A stretch of DNA of 64,000 bases from Streptomyces longisporoflavus (GTDB taxonomy: Bacteria > Actinomycetota > Actinomycetes > Streptomycetales > Streptomycetaceae), in assembly GCF_014649775.1 (NCBI RefSeq), contig NZ_BMTR01000005.1, positions 248,001 to 312,000 of the forward strand, in the 5' to 3' direction. Below, in pieces: positions 25,957 through 34,441 of this stretch (positions within the stretch are counted from its first letter, which is position 1; each line of letters starts with the position of its first letter). Under the pieces are notes generated by a model. The model searched no databases and had not been told where the DNA came from. It worked only from the letters and a program-made list of their open reading frames with translations. Position numbers and translations under genes: made by a program.

Positions 25957-26972
25957 TTCCCGCTCCCGTACAACTGGTCCACCAGCGACTTCAGGACCTG
26001 ATCCGTGCGCGGCCCGTAGTTGAGGAGCACCCCGTCGTCGATCGAGACGACGCGGCGGTCGAGACCGGCCGGGGTCTCGGCGACACCCGGCACCTTGAGC
26101 AGGCCGTCCACGCCGTCCACCGATTCGAGCCCCTTGGACATCACCAGGATCGCGTCCGGCGCCGCCTTGGCGAGCGCCTCGCTGGTGATCGCCGTGAAGT
26201 CCTTCTCCAGGCCCGACGCCTTCCCCGCGTCGACCGCGCCCGCCGCCTCCAGGAGCGAGCCCGCGCCGGACTCGCGGCCGCCGAGCAGATAGACGGACGC
26301 GGAGCCGCGCAGATAGAGGAAGGCGACGCGGGGCTTCTCGGCGCGTGCGGCGGCCGGGATGGACTTCCGTACCTTCGCGATGCGTTCCCGCGTACGGGAC
26401 TTGAGCTCGTCGCCCGACTTCCCGACCCCCAGCGTCTTGGCCACCGCGTCGATGCGCGGGCCCACGTCGTCGAGGCTCTTCGCCGGGTCGAAGACGACCA
26501 GCGGGATGCCCGCGTCACGTATCTGGCCGATGGCCTCCGCGGGTCCCGTCGAGGTGTCGGCGAGGACGACCGTCGGCTTGAGGGACAGCACGCTCTCCGC
26601 CGACACGTCGTGCGCGCGCGTCACCACCGGCAGCTTCTTCGCCTGCTCGAAGGTCGCGGTGATGTCGCGGGCGACGACGTTCTCGCCGAGCCCGAGCGTG
26701 AAGACGATCTCGTTCAGGCTGCCGGTCAGCGGCACGATCCGGCTCGTGTCCTCGACGGTGACCTTCGTGCCGTCGGCCGAGGTGACCGTCGCGGGGAGCA
26801 CCGGGTCGGGGCGGGTCTCCAGGGGCTCGACCCGGTCGGGCGCGGAGGCCGCCGCCTTCGCCTTCGGGGACGTCCCTCCACCGCCGTCCGACGATGATCC
26901 GCAACCCGTGAGGGCCAGGGCGAGGACGGCGGTCCATGCGCCGGCGATACGGAGTGAGCGCGGCATACGCAC
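25953..26972 (-). CDS. hmuT: Heme-binding lipoprotein HmuT (ABC substrate-binding)
   Basis: A 339-residue binding lipoprotein with signal peptide and lipobox LALTGC (about residues 20-25), then two lobes of the class III binding-protein fold. GLGENVVARDITATF and TRAHDVSAESVLSLKP resemble actinobacterial HmuT; the His in TRAHD and a Tyr in the second lobe (SASVYLLGG region) are candidates for the axial His/Tyr heme ligands of that family. GTG 26972 is favoured by a GGTGGA site 5 nt upstream; ATG 26966 is the alternative. Divergent from the HtaA genes across an iron box. Confidence 0.9.
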   Translation of the reverse strand: MRMPRSLRIAGAWTAVLALALTGCGSSSDGGGGTSPKAKAAASAPDRVEPLETRPDPVLPATVTSADGTKVTVEDTSRIVPLTGSLNEIVFTLGLGENVVARDITATFEQAKKLPVVTRAHDVSAESVLSLKPTVVLADTSTGPAEAIGQIRDAGIPLVVFDPAKSLDDVGPRIDAVAKTLGVGKSGDELKSRTRERIAKVRKSIPAAARAEKPRVAFLYLRGSASVYLLGGRESGAGSLLEAAGAVDAGKASGLEKDFTAITSEALAKAAPDAILVMSKGLESVDGVDGLLKVPGVAETPAGLDRRVVSIDDGVLLNYGPRTDQVLKSLVDQLYGSGK

Positions 26973-27090
26973 CGAAGTCCACCGTCCTGTCGTGCTGTTG
27001 AGGGCCTGTGGCCGGGGTTGCCGACGGGCCGCTGTGGGTCTCCCGGGCCTGGATGGCCGGGATGGGGGTTCCAGCCGAAGTGATCGTAGT

Positions 27091-27109
27091 TTAGGTTAGC
27101 CTTACCTCA
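27091..27109. promoter_or_regulatory. Iron box (DtxR/DmdR operator) between hmuT and the first HtaA gene
   Basis: TTAGGTTAGCCTTACCTCA is close to the actinobacterial iron-box consensus TTAGGTTAGGCTCACCTAA. It lies 23 nt before the HtaA start and about 120 nt before hmuT, so one Fe-bound repressor could shut both transcripts. Confidence 0.8.
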
Positions 27110-27132
27110 TTAGCCACATCTGGAGGGGCCCC

Positions 27133-28623
27133 ATGTCGTCGTCAAGACAGGCGCGAGCCATTGCCCGCGGCGGAGCCGTGGCGGTGCTCACCGCACTCGT
27201 CGGAGCGCTGCTTCCGGCGGGCGTCGCGCACGCCGAGGACCGCACGGTCCAGGGCGGACGGCTCGACTGGGGCATCAAATCCTCGTTCCAGAGCTACGTG
27301 ACCGGGCCGATAGCGCAGGGGAGTTCGACCCTCCAGGGCGGCGCCGCCACGGTCGGCGGCAGCCAGTTCCGCTTCCATTCGGCGAAGGGTTCGTACGACC
27401 CGGACAGCGGGGCCTTCAGCGCCGCGTTCTCGGGCGGGGTGCGTTTCCTCGGGCACAAGAAGGGCGGCTCGTACGAGCTCGACCTCACCATCAGCCGTCC
27501 CACCGTCAAGATCTCCGGCGGCTCCGGCACGCTCTACGCCGACATGGTCAGCAAGGAGAAGGGCACGGGCAAGGTCACGTCCACCGCTCAGGTCCCGCTC
27601 GCGAATCTCGGCATGTCCGGCATCAACATGAAGGGCGGATCGGGGCCGATCGCCCTGAACAACGTCCCCGCGACGCTCACTTCCCGGGGCGCGAAGGCCT
27701 TCGCCGGGTACTACACCGCGGGCACCGAGCTCGACCGGGTAAGCCTGTCGACGGACCTCGTGGCGAAGTCCGGCTCCGGCGCGTCGACGAAGAAGCCGTC
27801 GCCGAAGCCTTCGAAGCCCGCGAAGTCCTCGGACTCCGGCAAGAAGACGAAGGCGGGCCGGATCGAGGACGCGGCCGTCGACTGGGGCGTGCGCCGCACC
27901 TTCCGGGAGTACGTCACCGGCTCCATCGCCAAGGGCGAGTGGAAACTGTCCGCGGGCGCCGAGGACGGCGGCGCGCTCTTCCGCTTCCCCCAGGGCGAGG
28001 GGACGTACGACAAGAAGAAGCAGTCCCTCGACGCGGACTTCGCCGGCACGGTGCGCTTCACCGGCGAACACGGCCTCGACCTCGCGCTGAGCAAGGTCGC
28101 CGTCCGGGTGAAGGACGGCAAGGGCACGCTCCGCGCGGATGTCCGGAGCGAGGGCGACAAGGGCGTCACGCTGAAGAACGCCCCGCTGGTCACCTTCGCG
28201 GCGAAGGACCTGAAGCCGGAGGACGGGCTCGTCTCCCTCGCCGAGGTGCCGACGGAGCTCACCGCCGACGGCTCCAAGGCGTTCGGCGGCATGTACAAGG
28301 CGGGCTCGGAGATGGACCCGCTCTCGCTCGCCGTCGCCCTGGACGCCGACGCGAAGCTGCCCGCCCTGCCGGACCTCGGTTCGTCCGCGAGCCCGGCCCC
28401 GGAACCGAAGGCGAAGAAGGCCGCCGAACCGCAGACCGAGAACGCCGCCGACTCCTCCGACTCCTCGTCGCCCGCCGTGCCGATCGGCGTCGGCGCGGGC
28501 GTGGCGGTGCTGCTCGCCGCGGCGGTCACGTTCGGAGTCGTACGCAAGAAGCGTGCGGCGGCGGCCACTTCCGCCACCGACTCGGGCTCAGGCTCTGGCT
28601 CTGGCTCTGGCTCTGGCTCCTGA
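27133..28623 (+). CDS. Membrane-anchored double HtaA-domain heme-binding protein
   Basis: A 496-residue surface protein: signal peptide (cleavage near AHA-ED about residue 35), HtaA domain 1 (about 40-205), Lys/Pro/Ser linker, HtaA domain 2 (about 240-400), an acidic spacer, one membrane helix (about 452-472), KKR stop and a Gly-Ser tail. Each domain keeps the Tyr of F-x-x-Y-V (FQSYV, FREYV) and a His after the VRF strand, matching heme-binding residues of corynebacterial HtaA. SD GGAGGGG precedes ATG 27133. Next gene encodes a second such protein. Confidence 0.9.
   Translation: MSSSRQARAIARGGAVAVLTALVGALLPAGVAHAEDRTVQGGRLDWGIKSSFQSYVTGPIAQGSSTLQGGAATVGGSQFRFHSAKGSYDPDSGAFSAAFSGGVRFLGHKKGGSYELDLTISRPTVKISGGSGTLYADMVSKEKGTGKVTSTAQVPLANLGMSGINMKGGSGPIALNNVPATLTSRGAKAFAGYYTAGTELDRVSLSTDLVAKSGSGASTKKPSPKPSKPAKSSDSGKKTKAGRIEDAAVDWGVRRTFREYVTGSIAKGEWKLSAGAEDGGALFRFPQGEGTYDKKKQSLDADFAGTVRFTGEHGLDLALSKVAVRVKDGKGTLRADVRSEGDKGVTLKNAPLVTFAAKDLKPEDGLVSLAEVPTELTADGSKAFGGMYKAGSEMDPLSLAVALDADAKLPALPDLGSSASPAPEPKAKKAAEPQTENAADSSDSSSPAVPIGVGAGVAVLLAAAVTFGVVRKKRAAAATSATDSGSGSGSGSGSGS
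28590..28620 (+). repeat. GGCTCT hexanucleotide repeat at the 3' end of the first HtaA gene
   Basis: Five to six copies of GGCTCT/GGCTCA encode the C-terminal Gly-Ser run just before the stop. Copy-number change would alter tail length without a frameshift. Confidence 0.8.
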
Positions 28624-28696
28624 CTTTCCTCCCTCCCCGCTCGTTCACTCCTCTCCTCACACCTCCTCGCACCTCTCTCCAAGGAGAAGCCTGATC

Positions 28697-30229
28697 ATGG
28701 CCGCCATCCGCCGCCCCCGTCGTCCCATAACCCTCGCGGCTGCCGTCGCGACCGCCGTCACGCTCGGCGCGACCGCCCTGACCCTTCCGGCGCTCGCCGC
28801 CGACGGCGCTGCCGCCGCCCCGCCGAAGGTGGAGCTGAAGAACGGCACGCTGGACTGGGGCCTCAAGGAGTCCTTCCGCAAGTACGTCGCGGGCATGGCC
28901 AAGGGCAAGATCGAGGCCACGGACGGCGCCAAGCAGGCAGCGGACAACGGCGTGTTCACCTTCACCGACGGCACGGGGACGTACGACACCGGGACGCACG
29001 CCACCGACACCGCCTTCAAGGGCAGCGTCCGTTTCGTCTCCGAGCTCCACCGCTTCGACATCAAGCTCGCCGACGTCAAGGTCCGCACCGAGGGCACGGG
29101 CGGCGCCGTCCAGGCCGACGTCAGCCTCAACGGCACCACCCAGAACGACATCGACCTCGCCAAGCTCGACCTGACCGGGATCAGGCCGGGCCAGGGCGAG
29201 GGCGGCGCGATGACCTTCAAGGACATCCCGGCGACGCTGACGGCGGACGGCGCCAAGGCCTTCAACGGCATGTACGAGGCGGGCGAGAAGCTCGACCCGG
29301 CCACGCTCACGGTGACTGCGGGCGCCCCGGTGACCGAGAAGCCGACCGAGACGCCCAAGCCGACCGGCACGCCGAAGCCCACCGAGACCCCGAAGCCGAC
29401 CGCGAAGCCCACCGAGACGCCGAAGCCGACGGGCAAGCCCTCACAGACGCCGAAGCCGACCAGCGGCACCGGCACCGAGAAGCCCGGGGGCGAGGTCCAC
29501 GACGGCTCGCTCGCCTGGGGCGTGAAGGAGAGCTTCCGCCGCTACATCGAGTCCGGCGGCGGCGCCACGCTCTCCGGCGGCGCCGAGAAGAACGACAACG
29601 GCTACGACTTCCCGTACGCCGAGGGTGATGTGGACAGCGACGCGAAGAAGCTGACGGCGTCCTTCGGCGGAGCCGTCCGCTTCGAGTACAAGGCGCACGG
29701 CATCGACATGAAGTTCGGCGACATCAAGGTGGCGGCGGACGGCGCCAAGGGCACGCTGACCGTGGACGTCACCACTCCCAAGGGCACCAACAACGACGTG
29801 AAGTTCGCGACGCTCGACCTCTCCAAGGCGTCGTACGCGGCGAAGGACGATGTCGTCGTGCTCGACAAGGTGCCGGCGGCGTTCACCGCGGCGGGCGCGA
29901 AGCAGTTCGAGAGCGAGGACGCGCCGTCCGGCTACAAGGAGGGCGACGCGATCGACCCCGTGACGGTGGCACTCTCGGTCGCCGAGGGCGCGGAGCTGCC
30001 GGGCGGCGGCAGCGGCAGCGGCGGTGCGTCGGGGGGCTCCACCTCCGGTACCGGTACCACCGGCGGGGGTTCGTCCGACCTCGGCAGTGGTTCGGTCGGC
30101 GGGGGCACGGGCGGCTCGATGGCGTCCACCGGTGCTTCGGTGCCGACGGGCGCGCTGCTCGGAACCGCGGGGGCGGTCATCGCCGCCGGTGCGGGAGCGG
30201 TCTTCGTGGCCCGGCGCCGCACTTCGTGA
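28697..30229 (+). CDS. Exported double HtaA-domain protein with sortase-like C-terminus
   Basis: A 510-residue protein: signal peptide (cleavage near LAA-DG about residue 35), HtaA domain 1 (about 45-210), a Pro-Thr-Glu-Lys spacer made of KPTETPKPTG-like repeats (about 215-265), HtaA domain 2 (about 270-430), a Gly/Ser-rich spacer, then MASTG (475-479), a hydrophobic helix and RRR. That tail has the layout of a sortase signal with Met in place of Leu in LAxTG. Conserved Tyr (FRKYV, FRRYI) and His after VRF are present in both domains. SD AAGGAGAAG precedes ATG 28697. It likely captures heme at the wall and passes it inward. Confidence 0.9.
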   Translation: MAAIRRPRRPITLAAAVATAVTLGATALTLPALAADGAAAAPPKVELKNGTLDWGLKESFRKYVAGMAKGKIEATDGAKQAADNGVFTFTDGTGTYDTGTHATDTAFKGSVRFVSELHRFDIKLADVKVRTEGTGGAVQADVSLNGTTQNDIDLAKLDLTGIRPGQGEGGAMTFKDIPATLTADGAKAFNGMYEAGEKLDPATLTVTAGAPVTEKPTETPKPTGTPKPTETPKPTAKPTETPKPTGKPSQTPKPTSGTGTEKPGGEVHDGSLAWGVKESFRRYIESGGGATLSGGAEKNDNGYDFPYAEGDVDSDAKKLTASFGGAVRFEYKAHGIDMKFGDIKVAADGAKGTLTVDVTTPKGTNNDVKFATLDLSKASYAAKDDVVVLDKVPAAFTAAGAKQFESEDAPSGYKEGDAIDPVTVALSVAEGAELPGGGSGSGGASGGSTSGTGTTGGGSSDLGSGSVGGGTGGSMASTGASVPTGALLGTAGAVIAAGAGAVFVARRRTS

Positions 30230-30235
30230 GGATGC

Positions 30236-30961
30236 TTGAATGCCGGAGTGACAGAACCACTTGACGGCTTCGGCCGCGCCGGCGGCCTCGCAGGCATCGG
30301 GGGCCCCGGCAGCTTCGACGGCCTTGATGTCCTGCGCGTCTTCTGCGGGCCCGACGGTCGGCACGGCAACGAGTTGGGTGTCGTGCGCGACGGGGCCCGC
30401 GTGCCGGGGCGGGACGAGCGGCAGGAGTACGCCGCGAAACTCGGCTTCAGCGAGACCGTGTTCGTCGATGACCCCGAGCGCGGGGTCATCGACATTTACA
30501 CCCCTACGCTGCGGCTGCCCTTCGCCGGGCACCCCTGTGTGGGGACGTCCTGGCTTCTGGACGTGCCCGAACTCGTCGTTCCCGCGGGAGTGGTGCAGGC
30601 CCGCCAGGACGGGGAGTTCAGCTGGATCGCCGCGCGGGCGGAGTGGGCGCCGGGGCGGACGCTGCGTGCCTACGACAGCCCGGCCGAGCTGGACGCCCTC
30701 GCGGTGCCCCCGCCGGGGGAGTGGGTGTACGCGTGGGCGTGGCAGGACGAGGCCGCGGGGCGGGTGCGGGCGCGGGGCTTTCCCGGCCGGGACGACGGCA
30801 TCCGGGAGGACGAGGCCACGGGCGCGGCGGCGTTGCTCCTGACGGAACGGCTCGGCCGGGCGCTCAACATCACCCAGGGGCGCGGCTCCCAGATCCTTAC
30901 GGCGCCGGCGCCGGGGGGTTTGATCGAGGTGGGGGGACGGGTGCGGCTGGGAGGGGCCTGA
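30236..30961 (+). CDS. PhzF family isomerase-like protein
   Basis: A 241-residue protein of the PhzF/diaminopimelate-epimerase-like fold: LDVLRVFCGPDGRHGNELGVV at the N-terminus, LPFAGHPCVGTSW in the middle and GRGSQILTAPAPGGLIEVGG near the end. It is shorter than typical PhzF (about 270-300). The start is uncertain: TTG 30236 lies 3 nt after GAGGA, and GTG 30248 is an alternative. It begins 6 nt after the second HtaA gene, so it is probably co-transcribed with the heme genes; no link to phenazine is implied. Confidence 0.8.
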   Translation: MNAGVTEPLDGFGRAGGLAGIGGPGSFDGLDVLRVFCGPDGRHGNELGVVRDGARVPGRDERQEYAAKLGFSETVFVDDPERGVIDIYTPTLRLPFAGHPCVGTSWLLDVPELVVPAGVVQARQDGEFSWIAARAEWAPGRTLRAYDSPAELDALAVPPPGEWVYAWAWQDEAAGRVRARGFPGRDDGIREDEATGAAALLLTERLGRALNITQGRGSQILTAPAPGGLIEVGGRVRLGGA

Positions 30962-30999
30962 GGCTTCCCGCCCCCGTCCTCACGCGCCCGCCCCACCCC

Positions 31000-31656
31000 C
31001 TACGCCGAGAGCGGGAACTCGTCCCCCAGCTCACGGAAGACCGCCGTATTCAAAGCGAAGGCGCGCTTGCACTCGTCCACGATCCGCTGCCGCTCGAGCT
31101 CGTCCGGAACTACTGCGTCCAGACCGTCGAGCAGCTCCCGATAGCCCCGCTTGAACGCGGCGGGGTTGGAGATGCCCTCGAAGACGTAGAAGCGGACGCC
31201 GTCGCCCTTGCGGGCGAAGCCCCACGTCTGCTCCGCCTTGCCGCGGATGATCTGGCCGCCGGAGAGATCGCCCAGGTAACGGGTGTAGTGGTGGGCGACA
31301 TAGCCGCCGGGCCACTCCTGCGCGCACTCCGCGACCCGCGCCGCATACGCCGCGGTGGCGGGCAGCGGGACTGCGGCGGACTTCCAGCCCGCGCCCCGCA
31401 GATGCGCGAGGTCCCGCTCCAGCTCGGCGACGCGCAGCAGCTCGGGCTGTATGAACGGGCCCGCGACCGGGTCGTCGCGCAGCGCCTCGGCACCTTCCTC
31501 CAGGGCGCGGTACACGAACCACAGCTGCTCGGTGTAGCGCGCGTACGCGTCGACGCCCAGCCTGCCGCCGAGAAGGTCGCTCATGAACGTCGAGGTCTCC
31601 GCCTCCGTGTGCTGCTCGTGCGAAGCGGTGCGGATGACCGTGGAGAACGGATCCAT
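31000..31656 (-). CDS. hmuO: Biliverdin-producing heme oxygenase
   Basis: A 218-residue cytosolic enzyme that degrades heme to biliverdin, CO and free iron. The proximal His is His16 in EQHTEAETSTFMSDLLGGRL, aligned with His20 of Corynebacterium HmuO; the distal helix YLGDLSGGQ with its flexible glycines is intact. ATG 31656 follows GGAGGT at 6-7 nt. A strong palindromic iron box lies 86 nt upstream. It converges with the PhzF gene and completes the heme acquisition set. Confidence 0.95.
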   Translation of the reverse strand: MDPFSTVIRTASHEQHTEAETSTFMSDLLGGRLGVDAYARYTEQLWFVYRALEEGAEALRDDPVAGPFIQPELLRVAELERDLAHLRGAGWKSAAVPLPATAAYAARVAECAQEWPGGYVAHHYTRYLGDLSGGQIIRGKAEQTWGFARKGDGVRFYVFEGISNPAAFKRGYRELLDGLDAVVPDELERQRIVDECKRAFALNTAVFRELGDEFPLSA

Positions 31657-31741
31657 GAGGGACCTCCGAAGCCGAAGAAAGCAAGGTACAGCGAAATGCC
31701 CGGACGGGACGCGGGAACCGGTGCGACCGCTACGATCATCT

Positions 31742-31761
31742 GACTTAGGCTTACCTAAGTC
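31742..31761 (-). promoter_or_regulatory. Iron box before the heme oxygenase gene
   Basis: GACTTAGGCTTACCTAAGTC is an 8-bp perfect inverted repeat (GACTTAGG/CCTAAGTC) with a 4-nt spacer and contains the TTAGG...CCTAA core of DtxR/IdeR/DmdR sites. Confidence 0.82.
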
Positions 31762-31808
31762 AACTGGTTCCCGACGTCCTGTCGGTAAAAACGCTACCCG
31801 CTCAGAGC

Positions 31809-32666
31809 TCAGGGAAGCGTAAGGATCTCCGCCCCGCTGTCCGTCACCACGAGCGTGTGCTCGAACTGCGCGGTGCGCTTGCGGTCCTTCGTCACCACGG
31901 TCCAGCCGTCGTCCCACATGTCGTACTCGTGCGTGCCGAGGGTCAGCATCGGCTCGATGGTGAACGTCATGCCGGGCTTGATCACCGTCGTCGCGTGCGG
32001 GCTGTCGTAGTGCGGGACGATCAATCCGGAGTGGAAGGACGTGTTGATGCCGTGGCCGGTGAAGTCGCGGACGACGCCGTAGCCGAAGCGCTTGGCGTAC
32101 GACTCGATGACGCGGCCGATGATGTTGATCTGGCGGCCGGGCTTGACCGCCTTGATGGCGCGGTCGAGCGACTCGCGGGTCCGCTCCACGAGGAGCACGG
32201 ACTCCTCGTCCACGTCCCCGACCAGGTACGTGGCGTTGTTGTCGCCGTGCACGCCGCCGATGTACGCGGTCACGTCGAGGTTGATGATGTCGCCGTCGTT
32301 CAGGACGGTCGAGTCCGGGATGCCGTGACAGATGACCTCGTTGACGGAGGTGCACAGCGACTTCTTGAAGCCGCGGTAGCCGAGCGTGGAGGGGTAGGCG
32401 CCGTGGTCGCACATGTACTCGTGGGCGACGCGGTCCAGCTCATCGGTGGTCACGCCGGGTGCGATGTGCTTGGCGGCCTCGGCCATCGCGCGCGCGGCGA
32501 TACGGCCCGCCGTGCGCATCAGCTCGATGGTCTCGGGGGTCTGCACCTCCGGCCCGGTGTACGGGGTGGGCGCGGGTTTCCCCACGTACTCCGGGCGCCT
32601 GATGTTTCCCGGAACGGGGCGGATGGGGGAGAGCTCCCCTGGGACGAGCAGTGACTGGCCAGACAT
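31809..32666 (-). CDS. map: Type I methionine aminopeptidase
   Basis: A 285-residue metallopeptidase that removes the initiator Met from nascent proteins. The five metal ligands are seen in [16 protein letters not shown] (two Asp), GHGI (His), IEPM (Glu) and FEHTL (Glu); HGIPD carries the substrate His. The N-terminal 45 residues ([20 protein letters not shown]) are the extension typical of actinobacterial MetAP. Start ATG 32666; the longer frame to 32921 overlaps a divergent gene. Confidence 0.95.
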   Translation of the reverse strand: MSGQSLLVPGELSPIRPVPGNIRRPEYVGKPAPTPYTGPEVQTPETIELMRTAGRIAARAMAEAAKHIAPGVTTDELDRVAHEYMCDHGAYPSTLGYRGFKKSLCTSVNEVICHGIPDSTVLNDGDIINLDVTAYIGGVHGDNNATYLVGDVDEESVLLVERTRESLDRAIKAVKPGRQINIIGRVIESYAKRFGYGVVRDFTGHGINTSFHSGLIVPHYDSPHATTVIKPGMTFTIEPMLTLGTHEYDMWDDGWTVVTKDRKRTAQFEHTLVVTDSGAEILTLP

Positions 32667-32723
32667 GCCAGCGAGTCTAACCAGCAGGTGTGGGGCAGCA
32701 TGGCTGCAGAGAGAGGAGCAGCC

Positions 32724-32945
32724 ATGCCACTGTTCAAGAAGCGGACCGCCGGCAAACCGGGCGAATGGTTCTACTGCCTGGAGCACAAGACGGTCGAGGA
32801 GGGCCCCGACTGTCCGGGCAAGGACCGCTTCGGGCCGTACGCGTCCCGCCAGGAGGCCCAGCGCGCGATGGAGACCGCCGCCGAGCGGAACCTGGAGTGG
32901 GAGACCGACCCGAAGTGGCACGACAAGGATTCCGGCAGCGCCTGA
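32724..32945 (+). CDS. Small conserved hypothetical protein
   Basis: A 73-residue soluble protein with SD AGAGGAG before ATG 32724. [21 protein letters not shown] holds two Cys and one His, and [16 protein letters not shown] resembles the turn and helix of SPOR-like peptidoglycan-binding domains, although no secretion signal is present. Function unknown. It diverges from map and converges with the MFS gene at 32985. Confidence 0.75.
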   Translation: MPLFKKRTAGKPGEWFYCLEHKTVEEGPDCPGKDRFGPYASRQEAQRAMETAAERNLEWETDPKWHDKDSGSA

Positions 32946-32984
32946 TCCGCCGCGGGGGTGCTTCGGCCGGCCACCGGGCGGCGG

Positions 32985-34250
32985 CTACCGGGCGGCGGAG
33001 ACCTCCCGGCGCCGGGCGGCGTCCTCGTCCGTCGTCGCGTCGTACGACACCAGCTTCGGCAGCAGCGCCGTCAGCGCCGCGACCGAGGCCACGCACGCGA
33101 GACCGCCGGACCAGATCGCCGTGCGGGTGCCCGTCCAGCCGGCGGCGGCGCCGGCGCGGACCTGGCCGAGCTGGGGTCCGACGCTGTAGGAGAGCACCTC
33201 TATGCCCGCGAGCCTGCCCCGCAGCTCGTCCGGGATCGTCTGGTTCCAGATGGTGGAGCGGCCCAGCCCGCTGAGCATGTCGCCCGCGCCGGCCAGGGCC
33301 AGGCACACGAGGACCACCCAGACGTTCCCGAACCACCCGGCCGCCGTGATCGCGAGCCCCCATCCCGCCGCCCCGAACACGACGAGCAGCCCGTGCCGCC
33401 GCACCCGTGACGTCCATCCGCTGGTCAGGCTGAGCAGCAGCGAGCCGACCGCCCCGGCCGCGTACATCAGGCCGAGCGACCACTCGGCGTCGAGATCCTC
33501 GGCGAGGAACGGGAAGATCGTGTTCGGGAACGCGAAGAACATCGCCGCCATGTCGATGGCGTACGTGCCGAGCAGCACCGGCCGCGACCACGCGTACCGC
33601 GCGCCTTCCGCGAGGCCCCGCAGGGACGGCTTCTCCGCGTCGTGCGCGGGAGGCGCGGGCGCGATACGGGTGCACAGGGCCACGGAGGCGGCGAAGGAGA
33701 CCACCGTCACCGCGTACGCGGGCGCGTGCCCGGCATAGGCGACGACCAGGCCCGCGAGCGCGGGGGCCGCGATCGCGCCCACGTTCCAGCGCAGGGAGTT
33801 GAGCGCCGCGGCGGCGGTGAGCTGGTCGTGCGGCACGATGCGGGCCATGAGGGAGTCGAGCGCGGGGCGTTGCAGCCCCGCGAGCGCGGAGACTCCGGCC
33901 GCGACCACGTACAGCGGCCACAGCAGCGGCTCGGGGAGCAGGGCGTTCACGAGCAGGACGGCCGCGAGCAGACCGAGCCCCGCCTCCGTCAGAAGGATCA
34001 CCTTGCGCCGGTCGACCGCGTCGGCAAGGGCGCCCCCGTAGAGCCCGAAGACGATCAGCGGAACCAGTTCGACCGCGCCCATCGCCCCGACGGCCAGCGG
34101 CGAGTCGGTGAGGTCCTTGATCTGCAACGGCAGCGCGACCAGGGCCATGAAGCTGCCGAAGGTGGTGACGAGCCCCTGGACCCAGAGCAGCCGGAAGTCA
34201 CGGGTGGAACGCCAGGGGGAGAGATCGGGCAACACGGAGGAGAGAGACAC
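32985..34250 (-). CDS. MFS transporter of the EntS-like class
   Basis: A 421-residue, 12-helix exporter. FRLLWVQGLVTTFGSFMALV and the loop GALADAVDRRKVILLTEAGL are typical of the EntS/YbdA branch, which includes siderophore exporters; the substrate here is unknown and the heme genes are 1.3 kb away with map between. GTG 34250 is the start in the absence of a clear SD; an internal GTG five codons later is possible. Confidence 0.85.
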   Translation of the reverse strand: MSLSSVLPDLSPWRSTRDFRLLWVQGLVTTFGSFMALVALPLQIKDLTDSPLAVGAMGAVELVPLIVFGLYGGALADAVDRRKVILLTEAGLGLLAAVLLVNALLPEPLLWPLYVVAAGVSALAGLQRPALDSLMARIVPHDQLTAAAALNSLRWNVGAIAAPALAGLVVAYAGHAPAYAVTVVSFAASVALCTRIAPAPPAHDAEKPSLRGLAEGARYAWSRPVLLGTYAIDMAAMFFAFPNTIFPFLAEDLDAEWSLGLMYAAGAVGSLLLSLTSGWTSRVRRHGLLVVFGAAGWGLAITAAGWFGNVWVVLVCLALAGAGDMLSGLGRSTIWNQTIPDELRGRLAGIEVLSYSVGPQLGQVRAGAAAGWTGTRTAIWSGGLACVASVAALTALLPKLVSYDATTDEDAARRREVSAAR

Positions 34251-34305
34251 GAACAGCCATGGTCGGCGGGTCGGGGACCACGGGGCAACTCATTTACCCG
34301 TCGCA

Positions 34306-34377
34306 GGATGCGGGGTGATCGGGTAGGCGGGATACGGGGTCATCGGGCGGGTGGGATGCGGGGTAATCGGGTGGGTG
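34306..34377. repeat. Three 24-nt tandem repeats upstream of the EntS-like gene
   Basis: Units at 34306-34329, 34330-34353 and 34354-34377, all of exact length and based on GGATGCGGGGTNATCGGG plus a G-rich end, with 3-4 differences between units. They lie between the terminator of the preceding gene and the MFS start. Confidence 0.85.
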
Positions 34378-34390
34378 GGCGGGAAAAGAT

Positions 34391-34407
34391 CCGCCGCGAA
34401 GCGGCGG
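34391..34407 (-). terminator. Terminator hairpin after the 34442-35056 gene
   Basis: CCGCCGC-GAA-GCGGCGG stem; on the minus strand it is followed by ATCTTTT, giving a U-run. It lies 35 nt past the stop. Confidence 0.78.
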
Positions 34408-34441
34408 CCCATAAGGCGTCCCGCCAGAAAGAAGTCAGGCG

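Noticed and set aside
30236..30961. Phenazine biosynthesis gene
   Set aside because: PhzF-fold proteins are widespread isomerase-like proteins and no other phz genes occur here.
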